The translations under genes were made by a program, and so were the position numbers. From positions 1-20,279 of the forward strand of contig JAGXHH010000125.1 of assembly GCA_024636355.1 (NCBI GenBank): 20,279 nucleotides of DNA, written 5' to 3'. Below, piece after piece: positions 15,288 to 20,279 of this stretch. Within the stretch, counting starts at the first letter, position 1; every line of letters starts with the position of its first letter. The DNA comes from Desulfobacteraceae bacterium. Lineage in GTDB: Bacteria; Desulfobacterota; Desulfobacteria; Desulfobacterales; Desulfosalsimonadaceae. A model generated the notes under the pieces. The model saw only the letters and a list, made by a program, of their open reading frames with translations, made no database searches and was not told where the DNA came from.

Positions 15288-15526
15288 AGCCGATCTTCTG
15301 CTTTTGCCTGGTTAAATTCCTCAGCACTGATCGGATATCCGGCTGTCAATCGGCGGAGCTGGCGAGCATTCTCAAGTTCCTCGTCGAGAGTGATTCGGCG
15401 GCTTATAACAGTATTTTCAATGCACATGATAATCTCGCTATTGATGGAACGCCGATTTATTTCTGCGACCGACTTAAGCCGCTCGTAAAGCTCATCAGGT
15501 ATATTCTTTACCGTAACAGTTGCCAT
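15284..15526 (-). CDS. vapB: Ribbon-helix-helix antitoxin (FitA/VapB type)
   Basis: An 80-residue protein beginning MATVTVKNIPDELYERLKSVAEINRRSINSEI in part: the beta strand T-V-T-V-K-N-I-P and the following two helices (DELYERLKSVAE, SINSEIIMCIE) form an Arc/FitA-like DNA-binding domain; the C-terminal half (LDEELENARQLRRLTAGYPISAEEF) is the toxin-wrapping tail. GGAGG lies 7 nt before the ATG. It would neutralise the PIN toxin and repress the shared promoter. The promoter and repeats just upstream (15546-15589) fit autoregulation. Confidence 0.92.
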   Translation of the reverse strand: MATVTVKNIPDELYERLKSVAEINRRSINSEIIMCIENTVISRRITLDEELENARQLRRLTAGYPISAEEFNQAKAEDRL

Positions 15527-15545
15527 ATGAACACCTCCAAAATGA

Positions 15546-15589
15546 TTTCAATATGAAACCATTATGAAACCGAACAGGAGTTTTGTCAA
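15546..15589 (-). promoter_or_regulatory. Sigma70 promoter and operator-like repeats of the toxin-antitoxin operon
   Basis: On the minus strand TTGACA (15589-15584), a 17-nt spacer and CATAAT (15566-15561) form a near-consensus promoter. Its -10 box lies inside repeated GGTTTCATA units (15571-15563 and 15560-15552), 11 bp apart, i.e. one helical turn; the second unit is half of a perfect TTTCA-TAT-TGAAA palindrome (15546-15558). Ribbon-helix-helix dimers bind such phased short repeats, so this is the likely operator. Confidence 0.75.
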
Positions 15590-15607
15590 GCGCAAAACTT
15601 CTTATGC

Positions 15608-15630
15608 CAGCCAACGAAAAGGCTTGGCTG
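15608..15630 (-). terminator. Hairpin downstream of the PhzF-family gene
   Basis: cagccaa (15608-15614) pairs with ttggctg (15624-15630) over a 9-nt loop, 35 bp after the PhzF stop; only scattered Ts follow on the minus strand. It may be a terminator or part of a decayed attC site (see findings). Confidence 0.35.
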
Positions 15631-15664
15631 TCCCTGTCCTCACAAGCGATTTGCCGGGCTGAAT

Positions 15665-16450
15665 TTACACATCAATTTCGCCCCGAAAATAGGTTACGGC
15701 CTTCCCCCCGATCTTATCACGGGTTTCCATGTCCTGGCAGAACAGTTCGCCGCCGCGCGCAGAAAGCTGCAATGCATCCAGGTCTTTCTTGTTCAGACGT
15801 TTTGCCCAGTAGGGGATCAGCGTTGAGTGTGCTGATCCTGTTACAGGGTCTTCGTTTACACCGGCCCCTGGCGCAAAGAAACGCGACACAAAGTCAACCG
15901 TTTTCCCCGGTGCCGTGACAATTACACCAAGGCAATCCCACTCTCGAATTTGCTCAAAATCAGGCTCCATCGATCTGATGTCATCCTCATCCCGGAATAC
16001 AACCAGATAATCTCGTGACCGCCACACTTCCAATGGCGCCTTTCCAAGGACCTGTGCCAGATTTGCCGGAGGTTCGCAAGGTTCCGGCGGCCTGGACGGA
16101 AAATCCAGAATGAGCCTGTCATTCTTTCTTTCAACGCTGACGAGGCCACTTTTGGTCTCAAAGCTAACCTGATTCGTTTCGTGGCGGGTTTCGGTAAAAA
16201 GGATGTGTGCCGGAGCAACCGTTGCATGACCGCACAGGTCCATTTCCATCGACGGGGTGAACCACCTCAGACCGTAGCAGCCCTTGCTGTGTGAGACAAT
16301 GAAGGCCGTTTCTGAAAGATTGTTTTCGAAAGCGATATTCTGCAGCACTTCATCAGCGAGCCAATCCGCAGGCAGGAGACACACTCCTGCCGGATTGCCC
16401 CTGAACAACTGATTGGTAAATACATCAACTTGGTAATAGGGAATCATCAT
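15665..16450 (-). CDS. PhzF-family isomerase-like protein
   Basis: A 261-residue protein of the PhzF fold (two diaminopimelate-epimerase-like halves). Signature blocks are VDVFTNQLFRGNPAGVCLL at the N-terminus, ENNLSETAFI with the conserved catalytic Glu, MDLCGHATVAPAHIL, and VNEDPVTGSAHSTLIPYW in the second half. PhzF itself isomerises trans-2,3-dihydro-3-hydroxyanthranilate, but most homologues lie outside phenazine clusters and have unknown substrates; no other phenazine gene is in view, so the name phz should not be applied. AAAGGG before the first ATG is a fair ribosome-binding site; M1 or M2 may be the start. Length is usual. Confidence 0.92.
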   Translation of the reverse strand: MMIPYYQVDVFTNQLFRGNPAGVCLLPADWLADEVLQNIAFENNLSETAFIVSHSKGCYGLRWFTPSMEMDLCGHATVAPAHILFTETRHETNQVSFETKSGLVSVERKNDRLILDFPSRPPEPCEPPANLAQVLGKAPLEVWRSRDYLVVFRDEDDIRSMEPDFEQIREWDCLGVIVTAPGKTVDFVSRFFAPGAGVNEDPVTGSAHSTLIPYWAKRLNKKDLDALQLSARGGELFCQDMETRDKIGGKAVTYFRGEIDV

Positions 16451-16597
16451 CGAGCCCTTTCATTAGTTCTGGATGCTTAGCTTGGCCCGACCCCGTTTGA
16501 ACCCCGTTTGACGGTGAACGGATTCACCCGGTGAAGCTTTGGACTTGCGCTTTGGACTTGCCAAGCTTACTAAATGTAAAAATATAAAGGGCGTCCC
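16451..16597. repeat. Spacer with two adjacent short tandem duplications
   Basis: accccgtttga is repeated back to back (16490-16500, 16501-16511), and gctttggacttgc is repeated back to back (16536-16548, 16549-16561). An 8-bp inverted pair agcttggc/gccaagct (16479-16486, 16560-16567) encloses both. No gene was seen. Confidence 0.8.
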
Positions 16598-16754
16598 TCA
16601 ATCAAGCCCTCTGATTGGAAAGGGTTTCCTGCCATTGACAGCCAATTGCCAATCAGCAAGAAGATCCTCTTGATGTATTTCGATCCATGCGACGACCAGC
16701 TTGTGTTTTATTTGCTGGAAGCTCTCCCGCCAGCACATTGCCATCAGCCAACGG
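16598..16754 (-). pseudogene. Truncated and frameshifted DUF4160 gene
   Basis: Minus-strand frame 16754-16701 reads PLADGNVLAGELPANKTQ; a second frame, 16705-16598, reads HKLVVAWIEIHQEDLLADWQ and ends NGRKPFPIRGLD-stop. Joined by a shift near 16706 they reproduce the C-terminal two-thirds of a DUF4160 protein ('l.dG.vl.GelP....klv.aWie.h.eeLl.dWela..g..p..i..l'). The N-terminal part (the 'R.fGI.i.M...dH.pPHfHa' block) is absent. The coding match begins within the R' core of the adjacent attC site. It is too damaged to be functional. An intact DUF4160 gene lies 1.1 kb upstream. Confidence 0.7.
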
Positions 16755-16830
16755 TTGAGTTGTGGGGCGCGGCCTGGGTGCCGGCAAAAGGAATGAGATA
16801 CCCCGCGTCCCCACGAACGAAGGGTTATGT
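16746..16830 (-). other. attC: attC recombination site C
   Basis: On the minus strand: R'' ACATAAC, 9-nt spacer, arm GTGGGG, extrahelical A (16808), inner arm CGCGG, 30-nt loop, CCGCG, CCCCAC, 9-nt spacer, R' GTTGGCT (16752-16746). A GTT/AAC L-box pairs next to the arm with one further unpaired base (16815). On the opposite (bottom) strand the unpaired bases are T and G on the R'' side, as known for integron attC sites. It follows the probable lipoprotein gene. Confidence 0.85.
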
Positions 16831-16866
16831 CTTTAATGATACTTTTCTTTTGGAAAGAATTGTCGA

Positions 16867-17439
16867 TTACCAAATCTTATGCTTATTTTCTTTAATAAAA
16901 TTGGCATGAATACAATCTGGGCATGATTTTCCTTGCCATTGGCAGTATTCTCTCTTTGTTTTATACCATCGTCCCTCGTACTGTATTGTTCGTTCCCCTA
17001 CAATGTTACCAAATTCATCAAACCATGCTTCGCGATAATTATTGTTTTTAAGGGCAAAAGTGAGTTGATATGCAATTTGGCCGTTTATGTAGAAATAATA
17101 GAACTCATGATTCTGATTTTCATCATACATCCCTTTGGCATATATTGAACCGTCTGGTCTCCAACCGAAATTTGGGCCATAGTCACAATCTTCTCTTTTA
17201 AATTTGTGGCCGGGTATGAAGGTAGGTTGATAATAGGCATAGTAATGGAAATTAGTGTCTATCTCTTTTAAATCAGATCCAGATACCACAATTTGTTCAT
17301 TATCAATATTTTTTCCATGACATTCAATCTGATATTCGAAACGTCCTTTGTTAATAGTTTTTGGCCATAATGTGATGTTTTCCCATATTGGATCATTAAG
17401 AGGTGGAAATTCTTCAGGGTTGGTAATCCCTGGCTTCAA
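16867..17439 (-). CDS. Cassette-borne hypothetical protein, probable lipoprotein with broken signal peptide
   Basis: The open frame of 190 codons starts at TTG 17439, but the same frame continues upstream with FLIVSGCATSSIPN, a lipobox (V-S-G-C), until a TAG. An ATG at 17509, 13 nt inside the cassette, opens MRNLIFIIEV in another frame; removing one T from the T5 run (17477-17481) would join the two into a complete lipoprotein signal. The body has YwqK/MORN-like alternation (RPDGSIYAKGMYDE, YINGQIAYQLTF, WFDEFGNIVGE) and a cysteine-bearing tail (CQWQGKSCPDC). No known family can be named with confidence. The gene is AT-rich, ends 37 bp before attC site C and is the only gene of its cassette. 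Function unknown; possible surface-anchored protein. Confidence 0.6.
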   Translation of the reverse strand: MKPGITNPEEFPPLNDPIWENITLWPKTINKGRFEYQIECHGKNIDNEQIVVSGSDLKEIDTNFHYYAYYQPTFIPGHKFKREDCDYGPNFGWRPDGSIYAKGMYDENQNHEFYYFYINGQIAYQLTFALKNNNYREAWFDEFGNIVGERTIQYEGRWYKTKREYCQWQGKSCPDCIHANFIKENKHKIW

Positions 17440-17516
17440 ATTTGGTATCGATGAAGTTGCACAGCCTGAAACGATTAAAAACTTCTATTATAAATATAAG
17501 ATTTCTCATAATTCAG

Positions 17517-17588
17517 ACATAACGATCAAAGTCACTGGTGCTGATGGAGTGCAGCGGAATCAGCATCCAGTGCAGCGCCTTGTTCGCA
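17517..17588 (-). other. attC: attC recombination site B
   Basis: On the minus strand: R'' TGCGAAC (17588-17582), spacer AAGGCGCTG, arm CACTGG, extrahelical A (17566), TGCTGAT, 13-nt loop, ATCAGCA, CCAGTG, 9-nt spacer, R' GTTATGT (17523-17517). The first 16 nt (GAACAAGGCGCTGCA region) are shared with site A. The last codons and stop of the DUF2442 gene lie inside it. Confidence 0.88.
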
Positions 17589-17819
17589 TTTTTTATATAG
17601 GGTTTCCGGTGCAATATCGGCACCATTGGGCCAAACAATAGTTCCACCATCAATATATGCTTGCTTAAAAAATTCGATATCTTTCAATGGTGAAAAAATT
17701 GGACCTTTGTTAAGATATTGTGAAAAATTGATATTTCCAGATAGCTCGTTATCAAAAGTTATCCTAAATATATAATTCCCTACATATTGAATTGATTTTA
17801 CTTCATTCATGTTCCACAT
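17532..17819 (-). CDS. DUF2442 protein, second gene of the cassette
   Basis: A 95-residue protein whose first 75 residues match the DUF2442 layout: V-K-S-I-x-Y-V-G-x-Y-x-F-x-I-T-F-D-N at the start, NINFSQYL, FSPLKDIEFFKQAYID, and the closing IVWPNGADIAPETLY. DUF2442 proteins normally end about here; the remaining 20 residues (KKCEQGAALDADSAALHQHQ) are simply the attC sequence read through to TGA, a feature seen in integron cassettes. AAGGAG lies 8 nt before the ATG and 12 bp after the DUF4160 stop, so the two are co-translated. DUF2442/DUF4160 pairs are common in mobile DNA and look toxin-antitoxin-like, but this role is inferred. Confidence 0.85.
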   Translation of the reverse strand: MWNMNEVKSIQYVGNYIFRITFDNELSGNINFSQYLNKGPIFSPLKDIEFFKQAYIDGGTIVWPNGADIAPETLYKKCEQGAALDADSAALHQHQ

Positions 17820-17831
17820 AATGTAAACTCC

Positions 17832-18092
17832 TTAATCCAACGGGGGGATTTTTCGAATTTGCCTGAAATTTCTTGCATCGTCCCACGCCTTTTCAAGTTT
17901 TTGAATATTCAGATCAATCCATTCCCGAACGAGCTTCGTTGCTGTTCGTGAATTTAAATTCCCACCTATTACATTACCCTGAAAATCAAAAACGGCTTTT
18001 TCCCCCTGATATTCTGCGTGGAGATGCGGAGGATTATGTTCATCATAAAACATCCTGATTATTATTCCAAAAAAACGACATATTTCTGGCAT
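17832..18092 (-). CDS. DUF4160 protein, first gene of the cassette
   Basis: An 86-residue protein with the full DUF4160 pattern: RFFGIIIRMFYDEHNPPHLHAEY (in part: the R-F-F-G-I-I-I-R-M block and the NPPHLHAEY block), KAVFDFQGNVIGGNL, then ATKLVREWIDLNIQKLEKAW and the ending IRKIPPLD. The conserved His residues in PPHLHAEY could form an active or binding site. AAGGA 7 nt before the ATG gives a good ribosome-binding site. It starts 55 nt inside the cassette and is followed by DUF2442. Such pairs are suspected addiction modules; the mechanism is not known to me. A damaged relative lies at 16598-16754. Confidence 0.88.
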   Translation of the reverse strand: MPEICRFFGIIIRMFYDEHNPPHLHAEYQGEKAVFDFQGNVIGGNLNSRTATKLVREWIDLNIQKLEKAWDDARNFRQIRKIPPLD

Positions 18093-18141
18093 TCAAGTTT
18101 CCTTTATTTTTTATATTATCAGGAAATAAAATGCAACGATA

Positions 18142-18200
18142 TGCGAACGCCAAAGCTCAGTGGCAGGCGATAGCCTGTCCGCTGCAGCGCCTTGTTCGGC
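18142..18200 (-). other. attC: attC recombination site A
   Basis: On the minus strand: R'' GCCGAAC (18200-18194), spacer AAGGCGCTG, arm CAGCGG, extrahelical A (18178), CAGGC, loop TATC, GCCTG, CCACTG, spacer AGCTTTGGC, R' GTTCGCA (18148-18142). GCT/AGC form the L-box beside the arm. It starts 3 bp after the antiporter stop codon. Confidence 0.88.
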
Positions 18201-18203
18201 TGA

Positions 18204-19154
18204 TCACGTGGGCCAAAGAATAAATATGTATGCCCCATAAAGCAAAAGGAGCACGCCACCCTCGATTCGGTGCAGAAGCCGTCCCGTATAGAGTAAGGGG
18301 ATAAGGATTAATGTGAAGATAATCATCGTAGCGTAATCTAACATCGATATGCCGGGTGCACTTATCGGCGAGATGATCGACGCCAATCCCAATATTCCGA
18401 GGATGTTGAAGACGTTTGACCCGACGACATTACCTATAGCGATATCAGGTTGCTTGCGGACAGCGGCAACCAGAGAGGTTGCCAGTTCTGGCATGCTGGT
18501 GCCTGCCGCCACGATAGTCAGCCCGATCACGGCTTCGCTTATTCCGAAATCCGTGGCAAGGTTGACAGAGTGCTCCACCAGTAAACGTGACCCAATCACC
18601 AGCACAACAAGACCGCCCAAAATGAACGCAAGGTCCGCTGCCCAATGACGCGAAGGTACAGGTGCTGAAGGATCTCCAGAGGCGGCGATTGTCGCTGCCC
18701 CCTCTTTGCGTGCCAGCACCACATTCATCCAAGTGTAAGCGACGATTCCGAAGAATAGTAGTCCACCCTCGACATGTCCGAGGGACTGATCCAAGAGGAG
18801 AAATACCAGCAGAAGGGCCACCCCCAGAGCAATGGGCGCGTCCACTTTAATGATTTGTCGATGAACAGGAATAGGGCAAACCAAGGCCGTTATCCCGAGA
18901 ATAAAAGCTATATTGAAGATATTGGAGCCCACCACGTTGCCGACCGCGATATCGCCTTGCTGCGAAAGGCCAGCTTTGACGCTTACGACCAATTCCGGCG
19001 AACTAGTGCCAAACGCTACAATCGTCAAGCCCACAACAAGGGGGCTGAGCCCGGCGCGCAATGCAAGTGCTGCGCTTCCTCTGACAAGGCCCTCGGCACC
19101 AGCGAAGAGTAGAACGAGTGCGAGGGCAATGAATGCAAGGTCAACGATCATCAT
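18204..19154 (-). CDS. Calcium/sodium antiporter, CaCA family (YrbG-like), carried in a cassette
   Basis: About 315 residues with the internal two-fold repeat of the Ca2+/cation antiporter family: repeat 1 has GLTIVAFGTSSPELVVSVKA and GNVVGSNIFNIAFILG, repeat 2 has GLTIVAAGTSMPELATSLVAA and GNVVGSNVFNILGILG; these alpha-repeats hold the ion-binding Glu residues (SPE, MPE). About ten membrane helices, inner membrane. A longer frame to 19235 exists, but AGGTGA at 19156-19161 and the immediately hydrophobic MMIVDLAFIALALVLLFAG place the start at 19154 or 19151. The GTTCGGC at 19166-19172, 12 nt before the start, equals the complement of the R'' core of attC site A, so the whole gene appears to be a cassette. 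Function in Ca2+ or Na+ homeostasis by homology. Confidence 0.92.
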   Translation of the reverse strand: MMIVDLAFIALALVLLFAGAEGLVRGSAALALRAGLSPLVVGLTIVAFGTSSPELVVSVKAGLSQQGDIAVGNVVGSNIFNIAFILGITALVCPIPVHRQIIKVDAPIALGVALLLVFLLLDQSLGHVEGGLLFFGIVAYTWMNVVLARKEGAATIAASGDPSAPVPSRHWAADLAFILGGLVVLVIGSRLLVEHSVNLATDFGISEAVIGLTIVAAGTSMPELATSLVAAVRKQPDIAIGNVVGSNVFNILGILGLASIISPISAPGISMLDYATMIIFTLILIPLLYTGRLLHRIEGGVLLLLYGAYIFILWPT

Positions 19155-19165
19155 ATCACCTGTCT

Positions 19166-19172
19166 GCCGAAC
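19166..19172 (-). other. Presumed left boundary core (GTTCGGC) of the cassette array
   Basis: GTTCGGC on the minus strand is the exact complement of the R'' core (GCCGAAC) of attC site A, as expected for the R' core that starts that cassette. No attC-like fold lies upstream of it, so it would be an attI-like or secondary (GTT) insertion site. One 7-bp match could be chance. Confidence 0.5.
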
Positions 19173-19376
19173 ATTAAAATTATGTTGCAGGAAACATTTG
19201 ACGGATGCGACATTTTTCCAATATTTATAAATCACTTATATCATATGATCTTCTGTCAAGCATTGAAAAAGCGACTATTTGATCCTTCGCTATAACCAGG
19301 TTAAAAACACTTTTACGATATGAATAACGCAGTCCTTGAGAAGTAAGTATGGTGTCCCCAAAATTCGATCGAAACC

Positions 19377-19395
19377 GACCCGGAAATTCCGGGTC
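19377..19395 (-). terminator. Hairpin after the hybrid kinase gene
   Basis: gacccgg (19377-19383) pairs with ccgggtc (19389-19395) over aaatt, 8 bp past the kinase stop. On the minus strand only AATTTTGG follows about 15 nt later, so termination is probable but not certain. Confidence 0.45.
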
Positions 19396-19402
19396 ACGGT
19401 CT

Positions 19403-20279
19403 TCAGTTTTTCCGGCTATGGTTCTCCATCCCGTAGATGGCCTTTAACAGCTCGGCGGAAGAAGCGGTTTTGGTGATAAACGTTTCCGCCCCCGCCTGAT
19501 GCATTCGCCGGGAGATATGGTCTTCCTCGAACATCGACAATCCGATGACCCGCATACAGGGGAATTCGGCCTTGATCCGGCGGGTGGCCTCGATACCATC
19601 CATTTCCGGCATGGAGACGTCCATGACGACCACATCCGGGTTGAGGTGTCGGGCCAGTTCGATGGCCTGTTTTCCGTTGGCCGCTTCACCCACCACCTGG
19701 ATTTCCGGCTGGCCGGCAATCAACTGGATCAGCCCCTGGCGCATCACCATGTGGTCGTCGGCGAACAGCACCCGAATGCCGGCAGCGGCAGCGGATTCAT
19801 TCAGGTTGTCCGGAGCCGATGATTGGCGGTTGATCATCGGTTCCGTTCCTTTCGGACTTTCCGAATCGGCGATGGCAAACGGCACGGTAATGACAAAGCG
19901 GCTGCCCTTTCCAGGGGCGCTTTCGATCGACAGGCTCCCCCCGATTGAACGGGTACGCTCCCGCAGGCTGACAAGTCCCAGACCGGCTTTCACATGGGAG
20001 GACTCCAGCAGGTCGGGATCAAATCCCTTACCCTGGTCGCTGACCGTGATAACGCATTTGCCGTCCGCGTAGGAAAGGGCAACGCGGGCGCATATTACCC
20101 CGGCATGTTTTACGATATTAAACAGCAGCTCCTGCACGGCCCGGAACAGGAGCTGCTTCAATGGCGCATTGACAGGCTGGATTACGGCCTCTGCTTCGAG
20201 CGCCACCTGGAGCCCGAACTGCGCGGCCATCTGCCGGGCCAGCCAGTCCAGGGCGGCGAAAAGATCGGCCTGGTAGAGC
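19403..20279 (-). CDS. Hybrid sensor histidine kinase: HATPase plus C-terminal receiver domain (5' end outside window)
   Basis: The frame runs off the right edge; LYQADLFAALDWLARQ continues in frame before the first internal ATG (20230). Counting from that Met, residues 20-120 are a NarX/DegS-type (HPK7) ATPase: N-box ELLFNIVKHA, G1 DQGKGF, G2 AGLGLVSLRER, then APGKGSRFVITVPF. The H-box helix must lie beyond the window. A linker (120-150) leads to a receiver domain: acidic pair DD (158-159), phospho-acceptor Asp204 in VVMDVSMPEMDG, Ser/Met in IGLSMF, and Lys254 in ITKTA. No HTH output follows, so the receiver probably passes phosphate on or modulates the kinase. It is transcribed toward the cassette array. 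Confidence 0.88.
   Translation of the reverse strand, partial: LYQADLFAALDWLARQMAAQFGLQVALEAEAVIQPVNAPLKQLLFRAVQELLFNIVKHAGVICARVALSYADGKCVITVSDQGKGFDPDLLESSHVKAGLGLVSLRERTRSIGGSLSIESAPGKGSRFVITVPFAIADSESPKGTEPMINRQSSAPDNLNESAAAAGIRVLFADDHMVMRQGLIQLIAGQPEIQVVGEAANGKQAIELARHLNPDVVVMDVSMPEMDGIEATRRIKAEFPCMRVIGLSMFEEDHISRRMHQAGAETFITKTASSAELLKAIYGMENHSRKN

Larger units (their letters stand above)
16752..19171 (-). mobile_element. Integron-type gene-cassette array without integrase (CALIN-like)
   Basis: Three consecutive cassettes read on the minus strand: 19171-18148 (Ca2+/Na+ antiporter), 18147-17523 (DUF4160+DUF2442) and 17522-16752 (probable lipoprotein), each ending in an attC site of identical architecture. 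All genes point the same way, start within about 10-55 nt of the cassette start and end in or close to the attC. Cassettes two and three are visibly more AT-rich than the flanking chromosome. No integrase gene and no attI is recognisable in the window, so it is either a cluster of attC sites lacking an integrase or the far end of a larger integron. Confidence 0.8.

Noticed and set aside
15665..16450. Phenazine biosynthesis
   Set aside because: Only a PhzF-family gene is present, and most members of this family are not phenazine enzymes.
16646..16909. 87-codon plus-strand ORF across attC site C
   Set aside because: It runs through the attC hairpin and the DUF4160 relic, which explain the sequence better.
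19224..19259. TTGACA (minus strand, 19259-19254) as promoter of the cassette array
   Set aside because: No acceptable -10 hexamer at 16-18 nt; TATAAA lies 24 nt away. A cassette promoter may exist but cannot be assigned.
19173..19402. attI site or integrase remnant upstream of the array
   Set aside because: Only 230 bp before the hybrid kinase gene; no tyrosine-recombinase motif in any frame and no attC-like fold.

Overview
The window looks like a chromosomal stretch of an anaerobic, fatty/aromatic-acid-degrading bacterium, most likely Desulfobacterota (former Deltaproteobacteria). This is inferred from several acyl-CoA ligases close together, moderately GC-rich coding DNA, spacers filled with dispersed CAGAGG-type and CCCTTT-type repeats, and relics of transposases and addiction genes. 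No rRNA, tRNA or CRISPR array was seen.

Region 1 (1-5100): the 3' end of an SDR oxidoreductase is followed 13 bp later by an acyl-CoA ligase (+). A repeat-rich spacer with a bidirectional terminator separates it from a convergent second acyl-CoA synthetase (-). A divergent Yip1-family membrane protein with its own terminator follows. Region 2 (5100-8700): a palindromic repeat, a strong orphan ribosome-binding site with a short leader ORF, a LysE/RhtB exporter, a VanZ-like membrane protein with a C-terminal beta-rich domain, and a convergent third AMP-forming ligase. Region 3 (8800-13460, all -): AlkD-like DNA alkylation repair protein, CDF-like cation transporter, UspA-type stress protein, membrane-bound EAL phosphodiesterase with a degenerate GGDEF domain, a RAYT-type transposase remnant and an amphi-Trp domain protein whose 3' end is duplicated 2.3 kb away.

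Region 4 (13596-16450, all -): a clostripain-family (C11) protease broken by a frameshift and apparent internal deletion, a FitA/VapB-FitB/VapC toxin-antitoxin operon with a textbook promoter and operator-like repeats, and a PhzF-family protein.

Region 5 (16598-19171, all -) is the most interesting part: an integron-type gene-cassette array with no integrase in view (CALIN-like). Three attC sites (16746-16830, 17517-17588, 18142-18200) share one architecture: 7-nt core, 9-nt spacer, 6-bp arm, one extrahelical base, inner stem, loop, and the mirror image. For each cassette the R'' core is exactly complementary to the R' core predicted at that cassette's own start, as expected for an excised circle. 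Cargo is a Ca2+/Na+ antiporter, a DUF4160+DUF2442 pair, and a probable lipoprotein with a frameshift in its signal peptide. A truncated second DUF4160 gene begins at the last recombination point, and a decayed fourth attC may lie behind PhzF.

Region 6 (19403-end, -): the C-terminal part of a hybrid histidine kinase (HATPase plus receiver) running off the window.
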